NCBI RefSeq assembly: GCF_014066305.1
Contig: NW_023501065.1
Location: 434,001 to 498,000 of the forward strand
From: Letharia columbiana
Taxonomy: Eukaryota > Ascomycota > Lecanoromycetes > Lecanorales > Parmeliaceae
Direction of reading: 5' to 3'
DNA length: 64,000 nucleotides
The translations under genes and the position numbers were made by a program. Positions 13,150 to 27,190 of this stretch are shown in pieces. The notes beneath the pieces are model-generated. The model had not been told where the DNA came from. It did no database searches and saw only the letters and a list, made by a program, of their open reading frames with translations. Within the stretch, counting starts at the first letter, position 1, and every line of letters starts with the position of its first letter.

Positions 13150-13858
13150 ATTATCTTTTCTTTTAAGTCTTAATTTTTAAACGTTTAAGTAAATAGAATA
13201 CTTATTAAAAAAAATTTAAATTCTAATAAGAAAATAAGAGAAAAGAGTTAATTTATTATAATATTATTTTAACGATATAATAGAACTAACTATTACGCGT
13301 TATAGGCGCGCTATTAATATATTATATATTAATATTAATATTATCTCGAGAATAATATCGCTTCTATAATATTAATTTATAATAATTTATAATAAGTTAA
13401 CGCGCTTAGTATTAGCGTTTTTATAATATTAGTTAATAGCTTCTATAGCGAATAGATATTTAATTTAAAAACTTATAATAAAATCTCGAAATCTTAGTAA
13501 ATAAAAAGAGATAGAAGAGTTTTTTTATAAATAATATTATTTTTACGATATAGTACGCTAATAGCGAAGTAACGTAGTAATAATCTTTATTATAAATATT
13601 CGAAGAGAGTAATTAATAGAGCGACGCGTTCGCGATAATACTCTTAATTATTAATTAATAATAATAATAGAATAATAATAATAGCTAGATAACGCGATTT
13701 TATAAATAATAGCGAAATATTATTACGTCGTTAATACTTATATTATTAAATATTATCTATTAATACTAGCGCTATAATAAAGAATATAAAAACTTTCTTT
13801 AAATTATTTATTTTTATTCTTTATAACTTTTAATACCTCTTTTATAAGTACTTACTTT

Positions 13859-14022
13859 TATTACGAGCGTATTCTTAATATATCTCTTAGTTCTATAGCT
13901 AGCGAGCCTTAACGAAGATATTCTCTATTATATTATATCTTCTTTTTATCTATATAATTTAATATCTTAATTATCTTATTTAATATATTTATATTTATAT
14001 TATATTTATATTAATTCTAATA
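13859..14022 (+). repeat. 5' LTR of A
   Basis: 164 bp, starting TATTACGAGCG (RIPed TGTTACGAGCG) and ending CTAATA. The ACTTT duplication precedes it. Confidence 0.9.
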
Positions 14023-17000
14023 CTATAACTAAGATTAATCTACTTATTTTATTTATATTAATAAATAAATTTAAAGAAACGCGTTAATAGAGGCTTTAAT
14101 AAGAAATTAAGTTAAATTATTATATCTTTAGATAAATCTATTAAATAAATAAATCGATTTTAAAGAGTTTAAAAGAGATAGCGAAATAATTTTAATAAAT
14201 AGTAATTAAGAAATAAAGAAGATATTAAATTATTTATATAATTAGCGAATCGAAAGAAATAGTTAATATTATTTTATATTTTTATATTTAAAATATATAT
14301 TAATAATACTACTTATAACTTTATATATTATAATATCTAGAATTTTAATAAGATCTTAATTAGATAAGAAATAATCGAGTTATAATTAATTTAAAATACT
14401 ATTTTTCGATTTTTTTTATATATAATTTCTTTATAAGATAAGAGACTCTTTAGACGAAGTAAGTATACTTAAAAAACTATTATTTAAAATACTTATAATC
14501 TTCTTAACGCTTTAAATAATTAAGAAATAAATATATTAAATCTTTATAAAAGAAATAACCTTATCTTAGACTTTATAATAAAAAAATTTATTCTTAATAT
14601 TAAATAATTTTAACGCGTTTTTAAGAAATTTTATTATTCTCTAATATATCTAGTATTTCTAATATTTATTCTTTTAAAATATTTAAACTTCTCTTTACTT
14701 TATTTTAAATCTTTTTTTCTTCTTTTTTATAGTAAAGTCTAATATCGAAAGAATAGATTAAATTAAGATTTTATTTAAATAAATTAAGTTTTAATAAATA
14801 TTTCTTCTATTAAATAATATAGTTAACGAGTTTAATTTGATAAAAATATTTTAAAATATTATTAATAATTTATAATTATAATATTAAACTAAGTATTAAC
14901 TTAATAAATTTATAATTATATTAAATAAAATTTATTAGAAATAAAATAATTTTAAAAGGATTATTACTCGATATTATATCGTTATAATAATAAAAAATTA
15001 AATAATAAATAATATATTTTAGATTTATAAAATAATCAACAAAATAAATTAATTAATTTAAGATTTTTAGAAGAATATAACTTCTTTATAGCGAAAAGTT
15101 AATAACTTTAATATATAATCTATAAAAGATTTATAATTATTTTTAATTAAAAAAATATATACGTCTAAATAATTAAAAGAAAAATTAATTAAAATCTTAA
15201 ATTTATCTTTATTTATTAACGATAGTAATTTTATTTAAAATAATTAATTCTTTAAAATAAAATAGAAATTTAAGATTAATAATAATAATTATTTTATTAA
15301 GAACTTTAAAATAATTTATATAATCTTATAATTAAGCGATAAGATTATATAATATACGATATATAAAAGACTTCGAAACTTTATTAATTTATATTAGTCT
15401 TTTATTAAGATTATAAATAAGTTAATTAATATTTATAAGAATTTAGATTAATATAATAATATATTATATAATATATATACTCTATAATAAAAGACTTAGT
15501 TTTTTATTAACTTCTATTTAAATCTTATTTAATTAAATATTATTTTTAATATTAAAAAAATCTATATATTAGAGAATTATCTTTTTAAGAAATTAAAAAG
15601 AAATTAAAAGAGTTATAATAGATCGTAAAAGGTTTTATTATTTTAAAAATTATAAAAAAAAATTATAAAAATTAAATAATTTATAGTATATTAATTATAA
15701 AAATTTTAAATTTATAAAGATTATTATTAAGTTTATTATAATATAAATATTAATAATAATATTCGCAATTAATATATATCTTATATTTATTATTAAATTT
15801 AATTTAAATATAATTATTATATTTCTAAATATTATAATTAATTTAAAGTTAAGAAAATTAATATACTATAACTATAATAAGAAAGATTATTATTAAAAGA
15901 ACTATATAATAATTACTTAAATTAAAACTAATAGAAAGACTTTTAAGAAAGTATAATTCTACGCGATAGAAATAGATAAAGAATTCGAAATTAATAATAT
16001 CGATATTACGGGTAGTAATAGTTCTTCTTCAAATTTAAAAAATAAATAATCTCTTTTAAAGTTATAATAAGAAATATTTATAAAATATATCTAATAAATA
16101 CTTTTAATAACGTCTTAATATATCGTTCTTTTTATATATAAGTTATACTTTTCTTATAAAAGAGAATCTATTTACTTAAGAACTCTCTTATAAATAATAA
16201 ATATATTAATACTTATATAATTATAAATAAGTTTTTAATTTTAGTAATATATAAGGCCTTATATCTAGAATTATTCTTATTATTATAATCTAAATTATTA
16301 AAAAATTATAACGACTAGATTATAAAATAATTAATTATATATTATTTACTTTCTACGATAATAGTAAAAGATTATTAAGAAAAAATGTATTTAATATTAA
16401 TTATATTATTAAAATATAATATAATAATTAAGAAATCTTAAATAAATAAATATAAGATAATTCTTAATATATTATAAAATAAGATACTCTTTTTATTTAA
16501 TCGATATAATTATAATAGTAATTAGATATTAATAATAAACGAACTTTCTTTTCTATTAACTTTAGAGCTCTAACTACCTATATTACTTATTCTCTTATCT
16601 ATTATATTAAAATAATAAAGTTTTTTTTTATTTATTTATAATAATAAAATTAATTTAAATATTTTTTTATTAAATAAGAATAAGAATAGTAAGAAGTTTA
16701 AGTTTATTAATATTATTAAGATTAATATAGCGATTTACTACTAACTAGCTCGTAAAAAAAAAACTATTTATATTAATAATAAATAAGATCTATAATAACT
16801 CGTTAATATTATATATATCTCTTATTAATTAAATATCTTAAGGTTTTTATATATTAATTAATAAACTCTATTTCTATAACTTAGAAAAGAAATATAAAAG
16901 ATATTACGATTTTAATTATTCTATTTAAATTAATAATATTAATAAAATTAATTCTAAAAAGATAAAATATAAACTATCTATAAAGTATTATAACTATCTT

Positions 17001-17056
17001 AATATTTTTAATAAAACTAAGATAAATATACTTCTTTTATATTATTCTTATAATTA

Positions 17057-19696
17057 CAAGTAAAGGCCCATGAATTAAATTCATGGAGTTGGATTTTTCA
17101 TTTTTCTAAGTCAAATGGAGTTGGATTTTTCTAAGTCAAATGGAATTTTAGCCCTAGCCCTAAGTCAAATCGAACTCTGATCGCTTGCTGTGCGTTTTTG
17201 ACCTACTTCCACTACTACAAAATTGATTTGATCTATGTGATATACAGGCATATATGTACGGAGAGAGGCGCGCTAAGGCCTAATTAGGAAGTATATCAAG
17301 TGAAGGATTAATCCGTAATAATTACCCACAAAAAATAGAGAAAGGCCATGTTCTTATGGCAAGAAGTATCGAAATATCGGAAAGAAATAGAGACAACGTG
17401 CTAATTAGTGGTGTGAATCTCACAATATCTCCTGCCGCAGTGAAATTTTCGAATAATGAAATAGCTGTAGACATCGGATGGTTTCAATTCGTTCAAATAT
17501 GTATTGGAGAGCATATGACGTGGGATCTTGGAGAGCTGAGCCGTGTTCTTGGTGCTGGGGGCCTTGTTGCCGCTTGGTTTCTCCGCAGTGTTCTCCATAG
17601 TGTTCTCCGCAGTGTTCTCCGCATTTGCCTGTTGTAGTTCCTTCTCTTACTCCTTAATGCAGTGGGGATGACAGGCTAAGTTGCAGTGGTGTTCTCCGCT
17701 TGCTGAGTGATAATTTGATATGGAACCGTGGAGAGCATATGACGTGGGATCTTGGAGAGCTGAGCCGTGTTCTTGGTGCTGGGGGCCTTGTTGCCGCTTG
17801 GTTTCTCCGTAGTGTTCTCCGCATTTGCCTGTTGTAGTTCCTCCTCTTACTCCTTAATGCAGTGGGGATGACAGGCTAAGTTGCAGTGGTGTTCTCCGCT
17901 TGCTGAGTGATGATTTGATGTGGAACCGTGGAGAGCATATGATGTGGGATCTTGGAGAGCTGAGCCGTGTTCTTGGTGCTGGGGGCCTTGTTGCCGCTTG
18001 GTTTCTCCATTTCTCCATATGTTCTCCGCAGTGTTCTCCGCATTTGCCTGTTGTAGTTCCTCCTCTTACTCCTTAATGCAGTGGGGATGACAGGCTAAGT
18101 TGCAGTGGTGTTCTCCGCTTGCTGAGTGATAATTTGATATGGAACCGTGGAGAGCATATGACGTGGGATCTTGGAGAGCTGAGCCGTGTTCTTGGTGCTG
18201 GGGGCCTTGTTGCCGCTTGGTTTCTCCGTAGTGTTCTCCGCATTTGCCTGTTGTAGTTCCTCCTCTTACTCCTTAATGTAGTGGGGATGACAGGCTAAGT
18301 TGCAGTGGTGTTCTCCGCTTGCTGAGTGATGATTTGATGTGGAACCGTGGAGAGCATATGACGTGGGATCTTGGAGAGCTGAGCCGTGTTCTTGGTGCTG
18401 GGGGCCTTGTTGCCGCTTGGTTTCTCCGCAGTGTTCTCCATAGTGTTCTCCGCAGTGTTCTCCGCATTTGCCTGTTGTAGTTCCTCCTCTTGCTCCTTCT
18501 CTTGTAGAGTATTAGACTGAGTGGCTAGCTGAGTGGCTGACTGAGTGGATGACTGATATGACGTGGGATCTTGGAGAGCTGAGCCGTGTTCTTGACGATG
18601 GTGGCCTTGTTGCCGCTTGGTTTCTCCGCAGTGTTCTCCGCATTTGCCTGTTGTAGTTCCTCCTCTTGCTCCTCAATGTAGTGGGGATGACAGGCCAAGT
18701 TGCAGTGGTGTTCTCCGCTTGCTGAGTGATGATTTGATGTGGAACGGCCAAGTTGCAGTGGTGTTCTCCGCTTGCTGAGTGATGATTTGATGTGGAACCG
18801 TGGAGAGCATATGACGTGGGATCTTGGAGAGCTGAGCCGTGTTCTTGACGATGGTGGCCTTGTTGCCGCTTGGTTTCTCCGCAGTGTTCTCCGCATTTGC
18901 CTATTGTAGTTCCTCCTCTTGCTTCTTAATGTAGTGGGGATGACAGGCCAAGTTACAGTGGTGTTCTCCGCTTGCTGAGTGATGATTTGATATGGAATCG
19001 TGGAGAGCATATGACGTCCGGACGCGTTTGGTGTGACTACAATATTTGAATGTTAGTTTAACCCACCTACCGCTGGCTTGGGAGGAGTATGTAGGGGAGG
19101 ACGTATCCGTTCGGGCTCTTTTTGAGGGCCTTCCAACGCGTTTATGAGCAGTAGTAGGTAGCTGTTAGGCTCACTTGCGGCCTCGATTGCCAGTAGTAGC
19201 GGATTCGTCGAGGGGTGGCCTGGGGGCGTCAATAAGGGGCTCTAATTGGGCGAGGGGTATCGAAGACGATTGTATTTATATTGGTGGAATTAATAGAATT
19301 AGTAGAATTAATAGAATAGTGAAAGAATAACAAACAGGTGGAAGGATTATTATCCGATCCCGGACGCGTCTAGTGTGACTACCAATGACTACCATATTTG
19401 AATATTCATTTAATTCACCAATAGTAGGCCAAACTTCATAATTTTTACAGCGTTAGAAAGCGCAAAGCGAGCTCTATAATTTGAGGAATTATGAAGTAAC
19501 TGTATGTATCGCAAGCTGAGTACTTCAAAGTGCAAAACTTCTACATACAAATTTTTGATGAGGGAGCTCGGGAGGGCTAGCGGGCTGACTCAGTCAGTCT
19601 AGCCAAAAGGCGTAATAACCCCGAATTGATGATTGGCTGCACATACAAATTCAAGGTTTTCTAGTTCAGCCCTACCTTATTCTTTTATATATACTG
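17057..19696. other. GC-normal island inserted in element A
   Basis: About 2.64 kb with ordinary CA/TG content splits element A, whose sequence stops near 17,056 and resumes near 19,697 (compare the uninterrupted copy in B at about 36,645-36,660). Contents in order: a short palindrome CATGAATTAAATTCATG near 17,070; direct repeats with GGATTTTTCTAAGTCAAATG at 17,090-17,170; a 200-bp minisatellite (17,507-19,015); a piece of about 340 bp bounded by imperfect direct repeats starting CGGACGCGT (19,019 and 19,361); and a fragment (about 19,600-19,690) homologous to RIPed E sequence at 6,085-6,180. Its borders do not show a clear TSD (left ACAAG, right ATAAA is possible). No coding function is established. 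Confidence 0.75.
17507..19015. repeat. 200-bp minisatellite (about 7.5 units)
   Basis: Units are anchored by GAGAGCATATGACGTGGG at about 17,509, 17,733, 17,933, 18,152, 18,352, 18,552, 18,805 and 19,005. Spacings are 200 bp, with longer variants of 219, 224 and 253. Two of the longer spacings come from extra copies of a 12-bp AGTGTTCTCCGC sub-repeat inside the unit; the 253-bp one comes from a partial duplication near 18,740-18,800. Units are nearly identical and not RIPed. Minus-strand frames such as 18,525-19,010 run through several units but shift between them, so I regard them as satellite reading frames rather than genes. Confidence 0.9.
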
Positions 19697-20099
19697 ATAA
19701 ATTTAAATTTAATAATAACTTTAATAAAATAAAATTTTTAAAAAATAAAATCTATTTAATATTAGAATATAAATTAGAATAAATAAAGAAGTATCTAAAT
19801 AAATATCTAAAGAAGGATTTATAATATTAAATTATATATTATTTATTTTATCTATTCTATTCGCGAAAAAGTCGAATAAAGAATTATATTTTTATATAAA
19901 CTATCGAAAGTTAAACGCTATTATTAAAAGAAATTAATATTTAATTTTATTAATAAATAAGATTTTAATAAGAATTTAGAAATATAAATATCTTACTTAA
20001 TTAGATATTATAGCCGCGTTTAATAAACTATATATATATCTTAATAGCGAGAATTTTACTACTTTTATTACCTCTCTTAAAATATATAAATATTAAATA

Positions 20100-20230
20100 C
20101 TTCTCTTCGATTTAATTAACGACTTAGCTATATATTAATAATATATAAATAATATTCTATTTAAGTATCTAAATAATTTCTATTAGATTTATCTCGATAA
20201 TATACTTATTTATAATAAGATAAAAAAGAA
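20100..20230 (+). pseudogene. Ty3/gypsy reverse-transcriptase remnant of A
   Basis: The frame reads FDLINDLA, then INNILFKYLNNF and IYLDNILIYNK, broken by TAA/TAG. This is the RT segment that in live gypsy elements reads like FGLTNAPATF...YLDDILIYS. Gly-to-Asp, Ala-to-Asp, Thr-to-Ile and Asp-to-Asn changes are all single G-to-A or C-to-T steps, as RIP makes. The pol gene is dead. Confidence 0.82.
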
Positions 20231-23200
20231 CTATATTTAATATATTAGATAGATAAATCCTTTAGAAATTAAAGAATATCGATTTTTAGATAAATATTCT
20301 TAAATATAAATTTTACGTTTAGAAAATTAAATTTCTAGATCTACTAATATCTATAAATAGATTATAAATAGATTTTATTAAAATTTAAATTATTATTAAA
20401 TAAACTATATCTATTAACCTTAAAGAGATATAAATCTTTATTAGATTTTATAATTTTTATTAATAATTTATTAGAGACTTTTTTAAAATAATTAAATTTA
20501 TAATAAAACTTATTATAAAGGAGATAATATTTAATTAGTTCTTAGTATATTAAGAGATCTTTTATTTTCTTAAAGTCGCTATTATTAAAGTTTTAGTTCT
20601 ATATTATTTCGATAGAATAAAAAAAATCGTTTTAAAGATTAACTCTTTCGACTATATTAATAAAGATATTCTTTTTTAATATAATAATAAGAGAGTACTT
20701 TATCTAATAGTCTTTTATAATAAAAATTTAATCTTAATTAAATATAATTATTAGATCTATAATAAGAAATTACTAGCTATTATTCGCTATCTAGAATATT
20801 AATATTCTAAATTAAAGTATATTAATATTTCTATTAAGATCTTTATAAACTATAAAAATTTAATATATTTTATTAAAGAAAAAAATCTTAGTTGTTATTA
20901 AGCTCGCTATTTAAATATATTATTTAAATTTAATATAAAGATTATTAATTAATTAAAATCTTAGAATATTAAAGCGAATATATTTATATAAATAATTGAG
21001 TATAAATTAACTAATCCCGGGAATAAATAATTATATTAATAGTATTAAATAATTCTTATTCTTAATTAATTAAAATTAGATAATAAATATATTAATATAT
21101 ATATAATTAATAATTTAATTTATTATAAGATAATAAAAGTTAATAAAAAGAATAATTATTATATAGAAATTTATAATATTATCATCAAAGATAAGAATAA
21201 ATTTAAAAAGATTATTTTTAATAAATACTTTATATAAGATAAGATACTTTATTATTAAAATTATTTATAAATATTTAATAATATATATATTAATATTATT
21301 TAAGAGGTATATAATTAATTATCTTATAACTATTCTAAAGTAATATATATTTATAAATTATTTAAAAGAAAGTATTATTAATAAGAAATAAGAGTAATAA
21401 TAATTATCTACGTTCGAAATTACTATATTTATTAAAGAGCTAAAATATTCTATAATTAAGAGTATAATTTATTATAATTTTTATTAATTTTATAAAAATA
21501 ATAGTAAGATATATTAATTAACTTCGTTATAGATTTATTTATATTTAATAACTATAACGCTATTTAAATAGCGATTAATTAATTTATTAAGAAATATTAT
21601 TATATAACTTATTTTGATATTAATAAAGATATTATTATTAAAAAGATAATTAACTTATTATTTAAAAAAGTATTTTATTTATATAATTTATTAATCTTAA
21701 TAATATTAAATTAAAAATTTTAATTTATAATTATTATATAAAAGTTTTTTTATAAAAGATTAAATATTATAATTAAGCTATTAATAGTATTTTATTTTAA
21801 AATTAATAAATAAATTAAATAAGCGAATTAGAATATAAAGTATTATCTTTAAATATATTATAATTATATATAGAATAACTAGATAAAATAATTATTTATT
21901 ATTAAATTTATTAATAATAATACTATCTTATTAATTATTAATATTTTATCTTTTCTTATAAATAAGAGATTTTATTTTTAAATAATTTTTAATTTAAATA
22001 TTATTAACTATAAGATTATATATAAATATTTTAATATTATTTAAATAAAGAATATTATAAATTATATAGAATAAATTTTTAAATATATTCGAAGTAATAT
22101 AAATCGCGTTTAGAAGATTATAATTATATAAATTAATAAGTATTAATAAAAGATTACTTTTTAAATAGGCGATATAATCTTTTTAAATAATAAAAATATT
22201 ATCTTTAATTACTTTTTTTATAAATTAAATTATAAAAAACTTAATTTATTCGAGATTATAGATCTTATAAAAATTTTATATTATCTAAAATTTTTATTAA
22301 ATATAAAAATCTACGATATCTTTTATTTTAATCTTTTAAGTCTTATAATAAATAACTTATTATTAAAATAAATAAATTCTTTATCGAAATATATTATTAT
22401 TAATAATCGAATTAAATAAATTATTAAAGAAATACTTAATTTTAAATTAATTTATAATTATTTTAAATATAAAGTTAAATAAAAAGATTTTAATAATAAT
22501 TTAATCTAATATAATATAAATAATAATAAATTCGAAAATTATTAAAATCTAATAGATAACTTTTATAAGCGATATCTTAAAGAGTCTTATCTATAAAAAA
22601 TTAATTAATAAAATTTTAAAATTATTTTAAATACTCTATTTTTAATTAAATTAAAATTATTTAATATCTTTATAATAATCTTATTTTTTCTAAAATTAAG
22701 AATTAATTTCTTAGATTTATATTAATCGAAAATTATATTATATATAGTCTTTTATATAGAATTCTCTTATTAATTAATACTTAAGTATCTTTTAAAATTA
22801 TAATATATTATTTATAAACTTTACTATTCTTATTAATAGTCTTTATTAATATCGATTATATAATATTTTATAAAGAAACTTACTTAATATTAAATTAGAG
22901 TTTTTAACGCCTACGGCTTAATTTAATTTAAGAGCTCTCGACTAATTACGTCGTATTATTTTATTAATATTTTACTTATTTAGATATAAATTCGAAAATC
23001 GCTATTATTTATCTCTACGTTTATAGATATAATTTTTACTATATTATATTAATTTTCTTTTAATTAGATTCTTTATATATACTTAAATTACGATTAATAA
23101 TATCGCTATAGTATAATTAAGAAGAGCTATTACTATTATTAATACCGCTCTTAGAAAAAGATATTATACTAAGAGATTCTAGATATAATTATTTCTTTAC

Positions 23201-23301
23201 TACTTTTTTTTTTTTTTAGATATTAAGCGTATATATATATCTATTTTTCTATCTTTTTACTTATTAATTATAAAATATAATTTAATAAAGAAGAAAGATA
23301 G

Positions 23302-23465
23302 TATTATAAATATATTTTTAATATACTTCTTAATTCTATAGCTAGCGAGCCTTAGCGGAGATATTCTCTATTATATTATATCTTCTTTTCACCTATATAA
23401 TTCGATATCTTAGTTATCTTATTTAATATATCTATATTAATATTACATCTATATTAATTCTAATA
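23302..23465 (+). repeat. 3' LTR of A
   Basis: 164 bp direct repeat of 13,859-14,022, followed by ACTTT. Confidence 0.9.
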
Positions 23466-26400
23466 ACTTTAATATTATAATATCGATATTAATACTAATA
23501 TAAATATAATATATCTTATTATATTAATAGTCTACCTCTCTTTACTATAAATATCTTATTATTATTAATTATATTAATATATAGACTAATAATTTTATAA
23601 TACTCTTTTTTAATAATAATAATAACTTTAATAATAAGTATATAGTCGTCTTATAGGCGCGATTACTAATCTCTAACTATTTTTACTATTATCGCTTTAT
23701 ATACGTAATTACTAATAAATTCTAATATCTAATTTATTATATAGAACTTACTTTTATCGAGATAATAATTTATATATTTAAGATAAATCTCTTTTTTATA
23801 ATAATTATAAGATCGAAAGACGCGATATTAATTACTATATTAAAATTCCTCTATATCTTTAAACGTAGATAAAGAAATTAATATAGCGCTATCGCCGCGT
23901 TAAATAATTTCGAAAGCTATTTTATCGATAGATTAAGCTCGATAAGAAGATTATTTAATAATATAAGTTATAGAAATATACGATAGCGATAACTTCGATC
24001 GCTTTTATTATAATTATAGATTTTTAAGATTAGCTTATAGCGATAAATAAGCGTATAGCGAAGTTAAAGAAAATAAACGAGTTATTAAAGAAGAAGCTTA
24101 AGAGCCTTTATTAATATATAGCGAATATTAATAAATATTAACTCGAAGATTATACTTTAATTATCTTCTTATTAAAGTAATAAATTAATAAACTCGATTT
24201 AGAATCTAATAATAAGATAATAGAGAATATTTAAATAACGATCTTTTTTTAATAATAGCGCTAATGTAAAGCTTCTAGATAATTCTTTAATAACTACTTT
24301 AGATAAAAATACGTCTATATTAATAATATATATTTTAATATAATAAATCTTTTTTATAGTAGAGTTTAATAGATAGCTAAATAATATAATTATTTAATTA
24401 ATTTATATTTTAATAATAATAAGTATAAAGAAATACGCGCGTAATATAAGTATTATCTAGAAATATATCTAATCTAATTAATATTTATATCTTATTTTAT
24501 TATCTTTACTTATTCGTTATTAATTTATATAATTAAATAAGCTCTTTAATAATAAGAGATTTATTATTATCTATTACTTAATACTTATACTTATTACTTA
24601 TCTATTTATAAACTTAAATTAGCTTATTAATATTAATAAATTTATTATCTAATAATTATTAATTATACTCTTTACTTTAATTAGTCTATTTAATTTTATA
24701 TTAGATATCTTTCTTATACTTAATCTTATTAATAATTTCTTTAATCTTTTAAAGTTTATCGTTATTAATAAGCTTAAGAGTTTATATAAAGATATTTATT
24801 ATATTATTATAATCGCGATTATAATAAGACTTAAATAATAATATATAAAAGATATTATAAATTCTATATATTAAGAGTAAAAGTAGACGATATATTTACA
24901 CTTTTATCTTATCTATAATTTAAAATAATTTTATAAATTTATAAGATAACTTCTTATTTAAATATTTCTATTTGAAATTCTTAATTATTAATATTATTAA
25001 ATTATTTATCTTATAGTTTTAAGATTAATATATTTTATTATAATATTTAAATTAAGTCGTAATAGCGCTATAAAGATACTTTATTATTTTATCTCTTAAT
25101 ACTTATAATTTTTTTACTCTATTATTTATAGCGAATATCTCTCTCTTAATAAAGTTATTTTTAATCTTCTAATAGATTTTAGAATAATATTTATATATTA
25201 GAAAGAATAATATCGTTTTAATAAAGAAATATTAATTATTTATATAAGCGAACTCTACTATTAATAGTTATTTTATTTAAATATTTTATTTATCATTAGC
25301 GAATATATATAAAAAATATTTTAATATCTAATTTTATCGCTTAATTTATTTATCGATTTATAAATAAAAGATAATATTTAAATATCGTTTAATTTTAAAA
25401 TAGAAGTAAATAATAGATTAGAAGTTATTAGTAAATATAGAATCTCTATTATTAATAATATCGTTTAGTATATTATAGTAATATACTATTTTAAAATAAA
25501 ATATTTTTATTAACTAAGTAGTATTAATTATAATAGATATAAAAATATATTTTATTATTTTTATAAATCGATTTACTATAATTAGAATAATATTATAAAT
25601 AATATTTTTATACTTACTCGCTAATAAGTTAATAATAAAATTTATAGAAATTTTCTTTTATAGCTTAATAACGATAGAAAGCGAGCTTAATTCGCTATAA
25701 AGACGATATCGCGAAGTCTTAATTCGCTAATAAATGTTATATATCTTAATATAATTAATAATTTACTTTAAGGTTTTATTTTAATAATATTTATAAATAA
25801 GTAGTTTATATATTTTTATAGCGTTAAAGTATTTAAAGAACGTATTATTATAATATTTATTAATAAGCCCTTTTTCAAAGTCTTATTTCTAGAGATATAA
25901 AGGCGATTATTATATTTTAATAATCTCTCGAAGTTTAAGACTTATATTTAATTATATATATAACGCTTAATCGCTAACTTATTAATATTAATTTAAAAAA
26001 AGTTTACTTAATTATTATAAATTTATAGATATTAAACTAATATTTTTATTAATCTTTAAAGTACGTTATAAGTAATCTCTTATACGATCTTAGGCTCTCT
26101 TTTAGGAATAATTATCTAAACGTCGATAATATGAAATATAGACGCTATAGCCGCTATAATCTTTTTATTTTTTTATAATTATTTATCGCTAATTTAAAGT
26201 ATAAGTTTATTTTATAATATTAATAATAATTTAATATTTAATAGCGAAGTTTTTTTATAATTAGAGCGTCGCGATAACGAGTTAATAAGATTTAATTTAT
26301 CTATTTAATAAAAAATTTTAAAATTATAAATAACTAATTTTAGCGTTTAATAGATTTATTTAAAATTTAATTCTTTCTACTTTATAAAGTTTTTAAGATT

Positions 26401-26959
26401 ATTATAATTTATTAGAATCTTAATATAAAATATATTATCTTCTAGATAATAATATTATTATTTTATAAATACTATAATAGCGAGTAACTCTTAATTATAG
26501 ATCTTATAATTTTATATTATAAAATTTTTTTTTTAAATTAAAATATTATTAATTATTAGTAGTTATTTTTATTTAATTATAAAAGTATAGCTTCTATATC
26601 GAAGTTAAAAGCGTTAATCTTAAAATATAACTTTAAATTTAGATCGTAATAGCGTAGAAATAGCGCGGTTATAAAAGTATTTTAGAGTTATTAAAACGCT
26701 AGCTTAGAGTTATCTATTTATTCTAGCGATCTAGATTTTTTACTATTTTTACTTTCTTTAAGTAAATTAGTAAATAGCGTTATTATATTAAAATAGCTAT
26801 AGATAAATCGTCGATAGAAATTAATAAAGCTTAAAAAGACTTATATATTTTAATAATTTTTTAATTTTAATTACTTCTTAATAATAGTAATATATTTTTA
26901 ATCTATCGTAATATCTTCGATTAATATAATAAACTTTAGAAAGTTAATTTATTTAATAT

Positions 26960-27190
26960 AGAATTAATACTTCTTAAGATTAATATATAATTAAAATTAG
27001 TATAAACGCTTAAGTACTTATTTAATATACTATTAATACTTTATTAGATTAATATTATAAATTAAAATATTATCTAAATATACTATATATATTATATCTA
27101 TTAAATCTATAAGAGCTTTATTAATATATATTTAAAAAGTTATCGATATATTAGTAAGTCTAAAAGATATAATTAGATATTCGAATTAAT
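26960..27190 (-). pseudogene. Ty3/gypsy reverse-transcriptase remnant of C
   Basis: Minus-strand translation gives a gypsy RT skeleton: RLTNISITF (compare GLTNAPATF of the family), then INKALIDLIDI and YLDNILIY. The last is the catalytic YLDD box with the second Asp changed to Asn by a G-to-A mutation. Stops are TAA/TAG of RIP type. Confidence 0.75.

Larger units (their letters stand above)
13859..23465 (+). mobile_element. Element A: Ty3/gypsy retrotransposon, interrupted by a GC-normal island
   Basis: 164-bp LTRs at 13,859-14,022 and 23,302-23,465 with a perfect ACTTT duplication at 13,854-13,858 and 23,466-23,470. Removing the island leaves about 6.97 kb. A degenerate purine-rich stretch (about 23,286-23,301) precedes the 3' LTR, and a gypsy RT core lies near 20,100-20,230, so coding is on the plus strand. 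It is inserted in C. It provides the empty sites for two insertions in B: the MITE at 15,028 and element G near 22,700-22,740. Confidence 0.9.

Noticed and set aside
18525..19010. 161-codon minus-strand frame across the satellite, and similar frames at 18,273-18,467 and 18,512-18,751
   Set aside because: The 200-bp unit is not a multiple of three, so frames shift from unit to unit. They are better explained as chance frames in satellite DNA.
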